The notes under the pieces were generated by a model. It searched no databases, was not told the origin of the DNA, and saw only the letters and a list, made by a program, of their open reading frames with translations. 64,000 bases of DNA, from positions 86,695-150,694 of the forward strand of contig JAUJOZ010000008.1 in assembly GCA_030447415.1 (NCBI GenBank). Direction: 5' to 3'. Position numbers and translations under genes: made by a program. Shown piece by piece: positions 55,873 through 64,000 of this stretch (position 1 is its first letter; each line of letters starts with the position of its first letter). The stretch comes from Thermomicrobiales bacterium (lineage in GTDB: Bacteria; Chloroflexota; Chloroflexia; Thermomicrobiales; UBA6265).

Positions 55873-56564
55873 TCAACGTCGACGGTGTTTGCCGGGCGTA
55901 CGCGGCGCGACGGGGAATGTTCCAAGCCGTTCGCGACGTATCGTTCCGAGTCGAGCAGGGAGAGTGGGTGACCGTCGTCGGGCCCTCCGGCAGCGGCAAG
56001 TCAACGCTTCTCAACCTGATCACCGGGTTAGATCACCCAACGTCGGGATCCGTGATTGTGGCCGGCGCGGATCTGACCGCACTCGGTGAGGACGCGTTGG
56101 CGTCTTGGCGTGCCCGTCACGTCGGGATCGTCTTTCAGTTCTTCCAGCTTCTTCCCACCCTTACTGCGCTCGAGAACGTGCTCCTCCCGATGGCGCTGGC
56201 CGGACGAAAAGGCGACCGGCGGGCCGACGCGCGCGCTCTGTTGGCCGCGGTGGGCGTCGGCGACGTTGCCGACCACCTGCCCGGCGAGCTATCCGGCGGC
56301 GAGCAGCAGCGGGTGGCTATCGCGCGGGCGCTGGCGAACGAGCCGCCGCTCCTCGTTGCCGACGAACCGACGGGAAACCTCGACGCCGCAAGTGGCGGCG
56401 CGGTGTTGGACCTCCTCGTCGGCTACTGGCGCCGGGGTGGCACGCTGGTCACGGTCACGCACGACCCGGCCGTCGCCGCGCGCGCGCCGCGGGTGCTCAC
56501 CATGGCGGACGGCGAGATCGTCGAGTCACAGTCGGGTCGCGCGCTCCGGGCATTAACGGCGTGA
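55869..56564 (+). CDS. ABC transporter ATP-binding protein (LolD/MacB type)
   Basis: A 231-residue ATPase with Walker [15 protein letters not shown], the signature [15 protein letters not shown] and Walker [14 protein letters not shown]. It is of the class that drives FtsX-like permeases. Its GTG overlaps the trmD stop (GTGA), and its stop overlaps the permease start. Confidence 0.93.
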   Translation: MINVDGVCRAYAARRGMFQAVRDVSFRVEQGEWVTVVGPSGSGKSTLLNLITGLDHPTSGSVIVAGADLTALGEDALASWRARHVGIVFQFFQLLPTLTALENVLLPMALAGRKGDRRADARALLAAVGVGDVADHLPGELSGGEQQRVAIARALANEPPLLVADEPTGNLDAASGGAVLDLLVGYWRRGGTLVTVTHDPAVAARAPRVLTMADGEIVESQSGRALRALTA

Positions 56565-58903
56565 CCGTGCTGTGGCGGAAGGTGGCGCGCGACGCCACGC
56601 GACGCCGCGTCCGCACCGGCCTGACGGTCCTCGGCGTCATCGTTGGGGTCGCGGGCCTGGTGGCCGTTTCAGCGACAGCCCGCCAGCTGGCCGTCGCGCA
56701 GCGGGACGTTCTCCTCGCTCCCGATGGGGTCGACCTCGCCGTCAGGACGACGCCCGTCATGCCGGGGCTCGCGGCGTTCGTCGCCCGTCATCCCGGCGTG
56801 GCGGCGGTCGATGCACGGGTCGTCGCCGACGCCAGCTTCTCCGCCGGCGGTCCGTGGCGCGGAGTGGTGGTGAGCGGGATCGACGATGGGCCAGGGTTGA
56901 ATCGACCCGAGATCGTGCGTGGTCGCTTTCCATCGGTCGGAGAAATTGCCTTTGACGCCGGCGTCTCAAGGCTGGCGCCCGTCTCCTTGGGCGACGACGT
57001 CGCCGTTCGCCGCGCCGCTGGCGGAGCGGTCGCGTACTTCACGGTCGTAGGCTTCACGCGGACGCCAGCCGCGGTCGACGCCGGCATCCTCAACCGCGTC
57101 AATGCCTACACTGTCCCGGCGCAGGTTGAGGAATTGGTGGGCAAGCCCGGCGCCAACCAGCTTCTCGTCGCCCTCGCGCCCGGGGAAGATCGGCACGCCG
57201 CGGCCGGCGAACTGACGCGATTGCTCGATCGGCGCGGGATTCGTCACGGCCCGGTTGCCGGACCCGACGCCACCCTCGTCGGCGCACGTGAGATGCAGAC
57301 GGTTGTTTGGCTCCTGTTCGCCTTCTCGGCGCTCGGGCTCATCCTCAGTGGCTTCCTGGTCGCCAACACCGTGGCCGCCGTGGTGCAGGACGAGTTCGGG
57401 CAGATTGGCGTCCTCAAGGCGCTCGGCGCGAATCGGATTCAGGTGGCGGCGACGTACCTGGCACCGGCGCTGCTCCTCTGCGCTGTCGGGGTAATCGGCG
57501 GCTACGTCCTCGGCCTCGGCGGAGGGCAGCTCGTCACCGCGTACCTCACCGGGTTGCTGGGCTACCGGCTACCGCCGGTCGTGGTGACCGGTCGCGAACT
57601 CGGGCTCGCGGCCACGGTCGGCCTGGGAGTGCCGCTTGCCGCCGCGGTCGCCCCGGCCCTGGTTGCCGCCCGGCGGCCAGTTTCGACCCTGCTGCACACC
57701 TACGGATTGTCGCCTCCTGAGCGCCGGGGCGGCCGGTTGCCTCGGGTTCTAGGCGGGCGGTGGCCGCTCGTAGCGATGGCGCTCCGAAACGCTCCCCGGC
57801 GGCCCGTCCGCGCTGGGATCACCGTGGCGCTCATTGCCGTCGCGACCGCGGCAGCGGTGGGCGCCGAGGCACTTTCGGCATCGCTCGACGCGACGGTCGA
57901 GACGCTGTACGACCGATACGGCGCCGACGCCTGGATCGCGTTTGATGTGCCTGCGGACGCGGCGCTCGCCGGCGCGGTCGCCCGCGAGCCGGGAGTCTCG
58001 GCCGCCGAGGGCTGGTCTCGTGCCACCGGCTTTGCCCGTGGCCAGGCCATCGATCTTTGGGGCGTACCGCCCGGTACAGCGGTCTATGGCCGCCGCGTGA
58101 TCGCCGGCCGGTGGCTCCGGTCTGGTGGTCTTACGGCGCGGTCGGCGCCGCGTGAGGCGGTCGCCTCGGCCAACCTTGCGAGACGGATCGGGCTCGAGCC
58201 GGGCGATGTCCTTGCCCTTGATGTCGGCAACGAGACACGCGACGTGCTCATTGCCGGGATCGTGGACGACGAGAGCACTTACCTCGGTAGCACCGCGGCC
58301 GGGAAGCTCTTCCTCGCGCCCAGGGTGCTCTCAGCCGTGGACGGCCAGAGCGCGTTCACGTTTCTCGCGGTCGTCCTGAGTCGGCACGACCCTGAGGGAG
58401 TGGAGACCGGCCTCGCGGCCCTGGAGCGGCGCTTTGCGGCGCTCGGACCACGTTCCTACGCCGCGTACAGCGACAAGGCAAGTACCGCCCGCTCGATCGA
58501 GACACTGACCGTCCTGCTTCGCGCCATGGTCATGCTTGTGGGGCTGACCGGTCTCGTCGGAGTGATCAACACCCTGGCGATGAACGTGGCCGAGCGCCGC
58601 CGGGAGGTCGGCGTGACACGGGCGCTTGGCGCACGCCGACCGCACCTAGTCGCCCTCGTCATGACGGAGGGCGTAGCCCTTGGCGCCGCCGGGTATACGC
58701 TCGGCTTGGTCCTTGGTTACCCTCTCGGCCGAGTCCTAGTCCACCTGACGGGAACGTTCCTCTTCCAGCTCTCGTTCCGGCTGCCGTCGTCGTTCCTCGC
58801 CCTTGCCCTTCTCGCCACCCTTGCCGCCTGCGCGCTCGCCAGCGTAGGCCCGGCGCTCGTGTCGGCGCGGGTTCGACCGGTCGCTGTCCTGCGGTACGAA
58901 TGA
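56561..58903 (+). CDS. FtsX-like ABC transporter permease
   Basis: A 780-residue permease with an N-terminal membrane helix after a basic start (WRKVARDATRRRVRTGLTVL). It then has a large extracytoplasmic domain, a first FtsX core (about 245-375) and a second loop and FtsX core at the C-terminus (e.g. MVMLVGLTGLVGVINTLAMN). The start is the GTG in the GTGA overlap at 56561; the frame is open upstream over the ATPase gene. Such systems move lipids, peptides or drugs. Confidence 0.88.
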   Translation: MTVLWRKVARDATRRRVRTGLTVLGVIVGVAGLVAVSATARQLAVAQRDVLLAPDGVDLAVRTTPVMPGLAAFVARHPGVAAVDARVVADASFSAGGPWRGVVVSGIDDGPGLNRPEIVRGRFPSVGEIAFDAGVSRLAPVSLGDDVAVRRAAGGAVAYFTVVGFTRTPAAVDAGILNRVNAYTVPAQVEELVGKPGANQLLVALAPGEDRHAAAGELTRLLDRRGIRHGPVAGPDATLVGAREMQTVVWLLFAFSALGLILSGFLVANTVAAVVQDEFGQIGVLKALGANRIQVAATYLAPALLLCAVGVIGGYVLGLGGGQLVTAYLTGLLGYRLPPVVVTGRELGLAATVGLGVPLAAAVAPALVAARRPVSTLLHTYGLSPPERRGGRLPRVLGGRWPLVAMALRNAPRRPVRAGITVALIAVATAAAVGAEALSASLDATVETLYDRYGADAWIAFDVPADAALAGAVAREPGVSAAEGWSRATGFARGQAIDLWGVPPGTAVYGRRVIAGRWLRSGGLTARSAPREAVASANLARRIGLEPGDVLALDVGNETRDVLIAGIVDDESTYLGSTAAGKLFLAPRVLSAVDGQSAFTFLAVVLSRHDPEGVETGLAALERRFAALGPRSYAAYSDKASTARSIETLTVLLRAMVMLVGLTGLVGVINTLAMNVAERRREVGVTRALGARRPHLVALVMTEGVALGAAGYTLGLVLGYPLGRVLVHLTGTFLFQLSFRLPSSFLALALLATLAACALASVGPALVSARVRPVAVLRYE

Positions 58904-59901
58904 GGCGGCCGCGCCGGGGCCGACTGGTGCTGATCGCCACCGTGGCCATTCTTCTGGCTGCGGTCGGCTGGCTCCTCGCGTCGCGGCGGGACGACACCGG
59001 TGGCGCGTCGGCGGTCGTCATCCGCGGCCGCCTTGAGCAGACCATCGAGACGACCGGGGTCGTCGAACCCGCCGAGCCGGTCGTTGTCCATGGAGCCGTG
59101 CCGGGGACGATTTCGCTCGTCGCCGTCCGACCCGGGGATCGGGTGGAACGGGGCGACATCCTCATGCAGCTCGACCGGGGACCGCATGAAATGGCCGTGA
59201 TGGCGGCGCGGCAGGCGCTGGAGGCGGCTGAACTCGCCGAGACGCTGGCTGGCTCCGGCGCCGGGTTGGACGTTGCAACCCCCGCGGCCGACGTGCTGAC
59301 AACGGCGCGGGATGCGGCCGAGGCCCGGGCCGCAGTGGTAGCGGCCGAGCGCGGCTTGAACGCCTCGGCCGTGTTGGCGCCCGCGGCCGGCACGGTGCTC
59401 CAGGTTGAGGTTACGGCCGGACAACCCTACGAACCAGGGATGCCTGTGGCGACCATTGCCGCCGCTGATCATCTCCAGATCGTCGCCCGCCTCGACCAGA
59501 TTGACCTTCCCCACGTTCAACTCGGAACGCTCGTTGGAGTGATCGTCGACGCCTATCCGGAGACTAAGCTGGCCGGAACGATCGAGGCGGTGGCTCCAAG
59601 CGGGACGGCGGATGGGGGCGGCACCATCTTTCCCGCGACCGTCTCGGTCCCCGATCTTGGAACCATACCGGCCAAACCGGGGATGACGGTCACACTCGTC
59701 ATTCCCTCCGTCGTCGCGGACCAAGCTCTGATCGTACCCGCCGAAGCTATCCGCACGGTGGGCCGCCGATCGTTCCTGACCGTGATGCGGGAGGGAGGAG
59801 CGTCTCGCGTCGAAATCCGGACCGGATTGCGCGCGAATGGCCTCGTCGAGGTCACGGCGGGCGATGTCCGGGAGGGGGACCGGGTGCGACTGGACGAGTG
59901 A
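58900..59901 (+). CDS. HlyD/MacA-like membrane fusion (adaptor) protein
   Basis: A 333-residue protein with one N-terminal membrane helix (about 8-27), two biotinyl-lipoyl-like halves (ETTGVVEPAEPVVVHGAVPG and NASAVLAPAAGTVLQVEV), a short coiled-coil hairpin, and a beta-barrel region. It overlaps the permease (ATGA). It completes a MacAB-like ATPase-permease-adaptor set; no outer-membrane partner is seen, as expected if the cell lacks a classic outer membrane. Confidence 0.88.
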   Translation: MRRPRRGRLVLIATVAILLAAVGWLLASRRDDTGGASAVVIRGRLEQTIETTGVVEPAEPVVVHGAVPGTISLVAVRPGDRVERGDILMQLDRGPHEMAVMAARQALEAAELAETLAGSGAGLDVATPAADVLTTARDAAEARAAVVAAERGLNASAVLAPAAGTVLQVEVTAGQPYEPGMPVATIAAADHLQIVARLDQIDLPHVQLGTLVGVIVDAYPETKLAGTIEAVAPSGTADGGGTIFPATVSVPDLGTIPAKPGMTVTLVIPSVVADQALIVPAEAIRTVGRRSFLTVMREGGASRVEIRTGLRANGLVEVTAGDVREGDRVRLDE

Positions 59902-60027
59902 GCGGTCAAGGCCGGGCGACCTCGACCGCGTGCCGACGATCCGCGTCTCAGCGGCCGAGACCTGGCGCGGGACGCCCCGGGATGTCGTGCCCACCAACGC
60001 TGTTTCCTGCCACCTCGCGTCCGCTTC

Positions 60028-61215
60028 TTACGATTGGCGGCTGGCGGAGGATTCACTGCCGGGAAGGGATCCAAGCTGGCCGAGTGCATCGGTGGCGACG
60101 AGGAATAGCAGGTGAGCGAGAAGGTACGGGCGGGGCGAGGCATCAGGAATGGCGGGATCTAAGATCTCCGGGAAATGACCCGCGTCGTCGGCGAGATCGA
60201 GGGCGCGAGCGTGGTAGCGCTCGGCCGCACCGCGCTCGCCGGCGTCGGCAAAGGCGAGAGCAAGCCAGAAGAGTTCGGCCGGTCTCAGCCCGTCTCCGGC
60301 GCGGAGCGGGACGTGCCGATCACTCCCCGGTTCGTGGGTTTCGGCCTGGTGCCCGTGCAGGCCAACGCTTTTCTCCGCGAGGCGGGCGAACCGTCCTATC
60401 CGCTCCCCATCGTCGCCCCCGAAAGGCCAAGCCAAGGCAAGATATGCGGCGACCGCGTCGTCGCGGTCATCGCCGTCCGATCCGGCGACGGCTTGTTGCA
60501 CCGCCGCTTCCCGGTGCTCAACCATTGACTCCGCGAGTCGGACCCACTCGTGGACTGCCAACGCTTCCCCGGCGACGCGAAGCGCGTGTTCCGTGGCCGC
60601 CAAGTCCGCGGCGTGGGCCAGACCGCTGACCGCCGGATACTCACGGAAGGCCCGGCCGTCCCAACGCACCGCAAGGGCCGACGCGAGACCGCGGCTGACG
60701 GACTGGGCGACGTCCGAACCAGCGCGATCCGGTCGTCGGTTGATCGCGTGGAGGAGTGTGGCGGTCCCGATCAGGTCGGGTTGCGGGTTAGCAACCGGGC
60801 CGTGGACGTGATACGCCCGCCGCAGAAGTCCGTCGTCGGCGAATCCCGCCGCGCGCTCGCGCAGCCAACGCAACAGTGGCGTCCGCACATCCCGCCCCAG
60901 CGCGTCCATCGCCACGATGGCGAGCGCGGCGTCACGACCTGGTCGGCAGCGCAAGGTATCCCGGGCGGTCGCGGGATAGAAGGGGAGGTGAGCCGGCGAC
61001 TCGATCAGCGCGTCGTTCGGAAGGAGGCAGTCGGCGTAGACGCGCGTCGTCGTACCGACGACGGCCACCATGTCACCGCGCTGGACCGCTGCTCCCTCAC
61101 CAACGCTGGTGGGTGGGACGTCCTTGTCGCCGGACATCACGGCAGGCGTGGCTCGTTCGGCGTCGGAAATGCAGGGTGCCTCATCCCTCACGTCCATATC
61201 GGGATCATTCGTCAT
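60028..61215 (-). CDS. protein of uncertain function, possibly an (alpha/alpha)6-barrel glycosidase-like domain
   Basis: A 395-residue largely helical protein. It shows HLPFYPATARDTLRCRPGRD, LLRWLRERAAGFADDGLLRR, GTATLLHAINRRPDRAGSDV and a final RPYLLAHLLFLVATDALGQL. The pattern of paired helices and WL/P motifs loosely resembles GH15-like six-hairpin glycosidases, but catalytic acids cannot be named. ATG 61215 overlaps the YbaK stop by one base (TGATG). Confidence 0.5.
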   Translation of the reverse strand: MTNDPDMDVRDEAPCISDAERATPAVMSGDKDVPPTSVGEGAAVQRGDMVAVVGTTTRVYADCLLPNDALIESPAHLPFYPATARDTLRCRPGRDAALAIVAMDALGRDVRTPLLRWLRERAAGFADDGLLRRAYHVHGPVANPQPDLIGTATLLHAINRRPDRAGSDVAQSVSRGLASALAVRWDGRAFREYPAVSGLAHAADLAATEHALRVAGEALAVHEWVRLAESMVEHREAAVQQAVAGSDGDDRDDAVAAYLALAWPFGGDDGERIGRFARLAEKSVGLHGHQAETHEPGSDRHVPLRAGDGLRPAELFWLALAFADAGERGAAERYHARALDLADDAGHFPEILDPAIPDASPRPYLLAHLLFLVATDALGQLGSLPGSESSASRQS

Positions 61216-61805
61216 CACCGTCGGTTCCCGCCCTTTGACAACAGCGACCCAGTGATATCCGCGACGACGCCATCGGTAAGCCGGAGGATGTCGGCGGGGC
61301 GAATCCGCAAGAGAAACTCCTCGGCGGCGCCCCCACCGTAGGCGACGTCGAGCGCCGCCGCTCGGTGGCCCATGACCACCGAGACGGCCGTGCGGTGCCC
61401 GATCGGTGGGACACCGCCCGCAGGATAACCAGTGGTCGCGAGCACGGTCGCCGCGTCAGCGAGCCGCGGTCGGTCCAACCCTGATGCAGCCGCTAGAAGG
61501 TCCCGGTCGACCCTTTCGGTGCCGCAGGCGATGGCGAGCACGAGCCGGCCACCACGGTCCTGGAAGAGCAGTGACTTGAGGATCTGATCCTCGCAGGCTC
61601 CGATGGCCGCCGCCGCTAGCGGCACGGTTGGCATTGGGACACCGGGTGCGACCAGCTCAGCATCAATCCCCGCCTGGCGCACGTAAGCCATCAGCGCGTC
61701 CACCGGCGATGGCGTTGCCTCCGGATCACCCGGGCGCTCGTCCGCGCCGTCCTCTGCCGTAGGTCTGGAGAGGCTGGCGGCTGGGTTGGCTCCCACCTGG
61801 GTCAT
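61215..61805 (-). CDS. YbaK/EbsC-type aminoacyl-tRNA deacylase-like protein
   Basis: A 196-residue protein with a disordered N-terminus (about 1-50) and a YbaK/ProX domain: QAGIDAELVAPGVPMPTVPL, the conserved Lys in QILKSLLFQDRGGRLVLAI, SGLDRPRLADAA and TTGYPAGGVPPIGH. Relatives hydrolyse mischarged tRNA such as Cys-tRNA(Pro). ATG 61805 lies in an ATGA overlap with the permease stop. Confidence 0.8.
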   Translation of the reverse strand: MTQVGANPAASLSRPTAEDGADERPGDPEATPSPVDALMAYVRQAGIDAELVAPGVPMPTVPLAAAAIGACEDQILKSLLFQDRGGRLVLAIACGTERVDRDLLAAASGLDRPRLADAATVLATTGYPAGGVPPIGHRTAVSVVMGHRAAALDVAYGGGAAEEFLLRIRPADILRLTDGVVADITGSLLSKGGNRR

Positions 61806-62710
61806 CGGCCGCGACGGCGAGGGTCGAGCGCGTCCCGTAGGCCGTCGCCGAAGAAGTTGAGGGCCATCACCACGCTCATGATGGCTACGCCGGGCACGGC
61901 GGAGTACCACCAGTACTGCAGTCCCTTACGGAACCCCTGGTTGATCATCGCGCCCCACTCCGGGTCGGGTGGAACGGCGCCAAGGCCAATGAAACTGAGG
62001 CCCGCCGTCAGCACGATCGCCGACCCGACGTCGAGCGTGGCTTTGACGATGATCGGGGCGTCGGTGCTCGGGAGGATGTGCCGGGAGAGGACACGCCAGC
62101 GTGACGCCCCGATTGCCTCGGCGGCGGTGACGTACTCGTTCGCCCGGACGGCGAGAACCTGGCCGCGCATCACCCGCGCGTATTCCGGCCAGAGGACGAG
62201 GACGACGGCGATCAGGGCGTTGCTCAGGCCAGGGCCACCTCGGGCGGCCGTGATTGCCATGGCGAGGATGATCGACGGGAAGGAGAGGACGGCGTCCGAC
62301 AGCCGCATGACGACATTGTCCACCCACCCGCCGAGATAGCCGGCGATCGCACCGAGCAGGCAGCCGATGAGGCCGGTGCAGAAGATGACCAGGATGCCGG
62401 CAGGGACCGAAACGCGGGCACCATAGATGACGCGGCTGACCATGTCTCGGCCGAGGTCGTCTGTCCCGAAGACATGCGGCCAGCCCGGGGGTTGAAGTCG
62501 GTTGGACAGGTCCTGAAAGTTCGGGTCCTGAATCGGCAACACCGGCGCAAGCGCGGCCAGAAGAAGCCAGAGCACCACCACCGCGAGGCCCGACATGGCA
62601 ACCGGCTGCCGGCGGAGCGTGCGGAAGGCGTCTCCCATCGGGGTCCGACGCCGGCGCAGCGCGCCAGGGCCGACGACGACCGTCTGTTGCGGGGCTGCTG
62701 CTGTGGCCAC
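61802..62710 (-). CDS. dipeptide/oligopeptide ABC transporter permease (DppC-like)
   Basis: A 302-residue inner membrane permease. A cytoplasmic N-terminus with RRRR is followed by about six helices, starting at AMSGLAVVVLWLLLAALAPV. It has HVFGTDDLGRDMVSRVIYGA and the coupling loop EAIGASRWRVLSRHILPST. It pairs with the DppB-like gene upstream; no ATPase is visible. The start is GTG 62710. Confidence 0.92.
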   Translation of the reverse strand: MATAAAPQQTVVVGPGALRRRRTPMGDAFRTLRRQPVAMSGLAVVVLWLLLAALAPVLPIQDPNFQDLSNRLQPPGWPHVFGTDDLGRDMVSRVIYGARVSVPAGILVIFCTGLIGCLLGAIAGYLGGWVDNVVMRLSDAVLSFPSIILAMAITAARGGPGLSNALIAVVLVLWPEYARVMRGQVLAVRANEYVTAAEAIGASRWRVLSRHILPSTDAPIIVKATLDVGSAIVLTAGLSFIGLGAVPPDPEWGAMINQGFRKGLQYWWYSAVPGVAIMSVVMALNFFGDGLRDALDPRRRGR

Positions 62711-62761
62711 TGAGACAACCGCCTTGCGATCGACCCGGCCGGCGACCCGATATCCGGTCGC

Positions 62762-63781
62762 TTAGGACACCCGGATTCGCGGGTCGAGTATGCCGTAGAT
62801 GACGTCGACGATCAGGTTGAAGGCGATATAGGCCATGGCGACAAAGAGCGTGACCCCGAGGAGTCCCGGGTAGTCGAGCCGGGTTGCCGTCTTCACCGCG
62901 TACTGACCGAGACCGGGCCAGGAGAAGATCGATTCGGTCAGGACGGCGCCGGCAAGGAGGCTGGCGAACGTCAGCCCGAGCACCGTCACCGTCGGAATCA
63001 GTGCGTTGCGCAGGGCATGGCCGACGACGACCCGGCGCTCGACCAGGCCCTTCGCCCGGGCCGTCCGCACGTAGTCGTCCGCCATCGCGGCGACGAGTGA
63101 CGATCGGAGCATGCGCGCCACGATGCCCATCGCGAACGAGCCGAGGACGATGGTCGGCATCACGAGATGCCGAAGAACGCTGCGGAGCGCGTCCCAGTCG
63201 CCGGCAAGGAGGGCGTCAACGGTGATCATGCCGGTGACCGACGCGGGTGCCGCCTGGCCGACATCGAGCTGCCCCTGCCGCGGAAGAATCTGCAAGCGGA
63301 ATGAGAGGAGGTATGCCATCAGCAGTCCCAGCCAGAAGACCGGGACCGACGTGCCGATCAGCGCGATGAACCGAGCGACGTGATCGGGCCATTGGTTCTG
63401 ACGGATGGCGGCGACGATGCCGAGTGGCACGCCGACGAGGATCGCGAACAGCATGGCGGCAAGGCTCAGCTCGATCGTTGCCGGCACGAACTGCCGCAGG
63501 TCGTCGGCCACCGGCTGACGGGTGCTCATCGACTCGCCGAAGTCTCCGCGCAGCAGGTTGCGAACGTAATAGAGGTATTGGAGTGGGAGGGGCTTGTCGA
63601 AGCCCCAGCGCCGCTCGTATTGGGCGCGAATCTCGGGGTTGTCGGCGACGCGGTCGCCCATGATGGCGCCGACCGGATCGCCGGGTACCGCCTGCACCAG
63701 GAGAAACGTGGCGACGCTGACAATGGACAGCACCACGGCTGCCAACACCACGCGTCGGCCAATGTACCCGACCAGACCCAC
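62762..63781 (-). CDS. dipeptide/oligopeptide ABC transporter permease (DppB-like)
   Basis: A 339-residue permease with the family N-terminus VGYIGRRVVLAAVVLSIVSV and FLLVQAVPGDPVGAIM. Later come GTSVPVFWLGLLMAYLLSFR and the EAA-like loop VRTARAKGLVERRVVVGHAL. GTG 63781 has AGGAGG upstream and removes an unlikely 41-residue extension. It is the first gene of a dppB-dppC-ybaK-unknown run. Confidence 0.92.
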   Translation of the reverse strand: MGLVGYIGRRVVLAAVVLSIVSVATFLLVQAVPGDPVGAIMGDRVADNPEIRAQYERRWGFDKPLPLQYLYYVRNLLRGDFGESMSTRQPVADDLRQFVPATIELSLAAMLFAILVGVPLGIVAAIRQNQWPDHVARFIALIGTSVPVFWLGLLMAYLLSFRLQILPRQGQLDVGQAAPASVTGMITVDALLAGDWDALRSVLRHLVMPTIVLGSFAMGIVARMLRSSLVAAMADDYVRTARAKGLVERRVVVGHALRNALIPTVTVLGLTFASLLAGAVLTESIFSWPGLGQYAVKTATRLDYPGLLGVTLFVAMAYIAFNLIVDVIYGILDPRIRVS

Positions 63782-63953
63782 GCCCTCTTCCTCCTTGCCC
63801 GTGAATCGGCCCGGCAGAATGCGAAACCGGGCGGAGCCAAGAGGCAGGGTGCGGCGGCCCGGCGGTGAGGTCGGCCGAGCGGTGGTGCACAGGTCTGATC
63901 GCATGGGTGGATGGCAGCTGGATGTTTCACGCGTGGGTGGGGTCCGCCGGGTC

Positions 63954-64000
63954 GGGGGGGGGGGCGGGGGGGGGGGGGGGCGGGGGGGGGGGGGCGGGGG
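63954..64000. other. poly-G tract at the contig end, probable sequencing artefact
   Basis: Almost every base is G, broken by single C bases. This matches the false poly-G of two-colour short-read chemistry more than any natural sequence. Confidence 0.8.

Noticed and set aside
63954..64000. Telomere-like or G-quadruplex tract
   Set aside because: It is at the contig edge and looks like false poly-G calls.

Overview
The window is 64 kb of gene-dense, very GC-rich bacterial DNA. Frequent GTG and TTG starts, short intergenic gaps, many 4-nt stop/start overlaps and the gene content (TAT-exported Cys-rich protein, UGA-containing selD, PASTA kinase, dipeptide transporters) suggest a Chloroflexota bacterium, perhaps of the Thermomicrobia/Sphaerobacter group. 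That placement is inference. The right end is a run of G broken by single C bases and looks like a sequencing artefact, so this is probably a contig edge.

Layout. 1-1.7 kb: a partial GAF-GGDEF signalling protein (minus). 1.9-9.3 kb: a leucine/isovalerate breakdown operon (both methylcrotonyl-CoA carboxylase subunits, an enoyl-CoA hydratase, HMG-CoA lyase) followed by an SGNH hydrolase and an M42 aminopeptidase. 9.5-17.6 kb (minus): MutM, a Ste24-like protease, an MMPL transporter, a DUF952/zinc-ribbon pair, a frameshifted methyltransferase and a NIF3-like protein. 17.8-21.5 kb: selD (with an in-frame UGA), a lipid kinase, rsmA and ispE. 21.7-35.8 kb: a PASTA Ser/Thr kinase, an M20 amidohydrolase, an S9 peptidase, a sensor kinase split by a 55-bp tandem duplication, glycolate oxidase glcDEF, an EVE protein and a thioredoxin-like [2Fe-2S] protein.

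36.1-44.8 kb: the tmRNA gene ssrA and its partner smpB are separated by an accessory block. It holds a broken alpha/beta hydrolase, two secreted proteins, a LuxR-type ATPase regulator and a membrane protein interrupted by many frameshifts, and an IS630-like element with recognisable terminal inverted repeats. 45-51.9 kb: a methyltransferase, aroC, a GNAT protein, a family 5 substrate-binding protein, a frameshifted LON-domain protein, a P-loop kinase and a SpoIIE-type phosphatase.

52.0-52.6 kb holds the most unusual feature: five tandem micro-ORFs, each with its own Shine-Dalgarno sequence. Four encode exactly the same nine-residue peptide (MKWKGVKWL) and differ only at synonymous positions; the first is a divergent relative (MKWKAAVRP). 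They lie between the divergent phosphatase gene and an HD-GYP gene. I know of no described family matching this array.

52.9-64 kb: the HD-GYP protein, then a translationally coupled chain (HAD hydrolase, trmD, and a MacB/MacA-like ATPase, permease and adaptor), and on the minus strand a dipeptide-permease pair followed by a YbaK-type deacylase and an unassigned protein. Several genes across the window carry single-base frameshifts next to homopolymers. Some may be real decay and some may be sequence errors.
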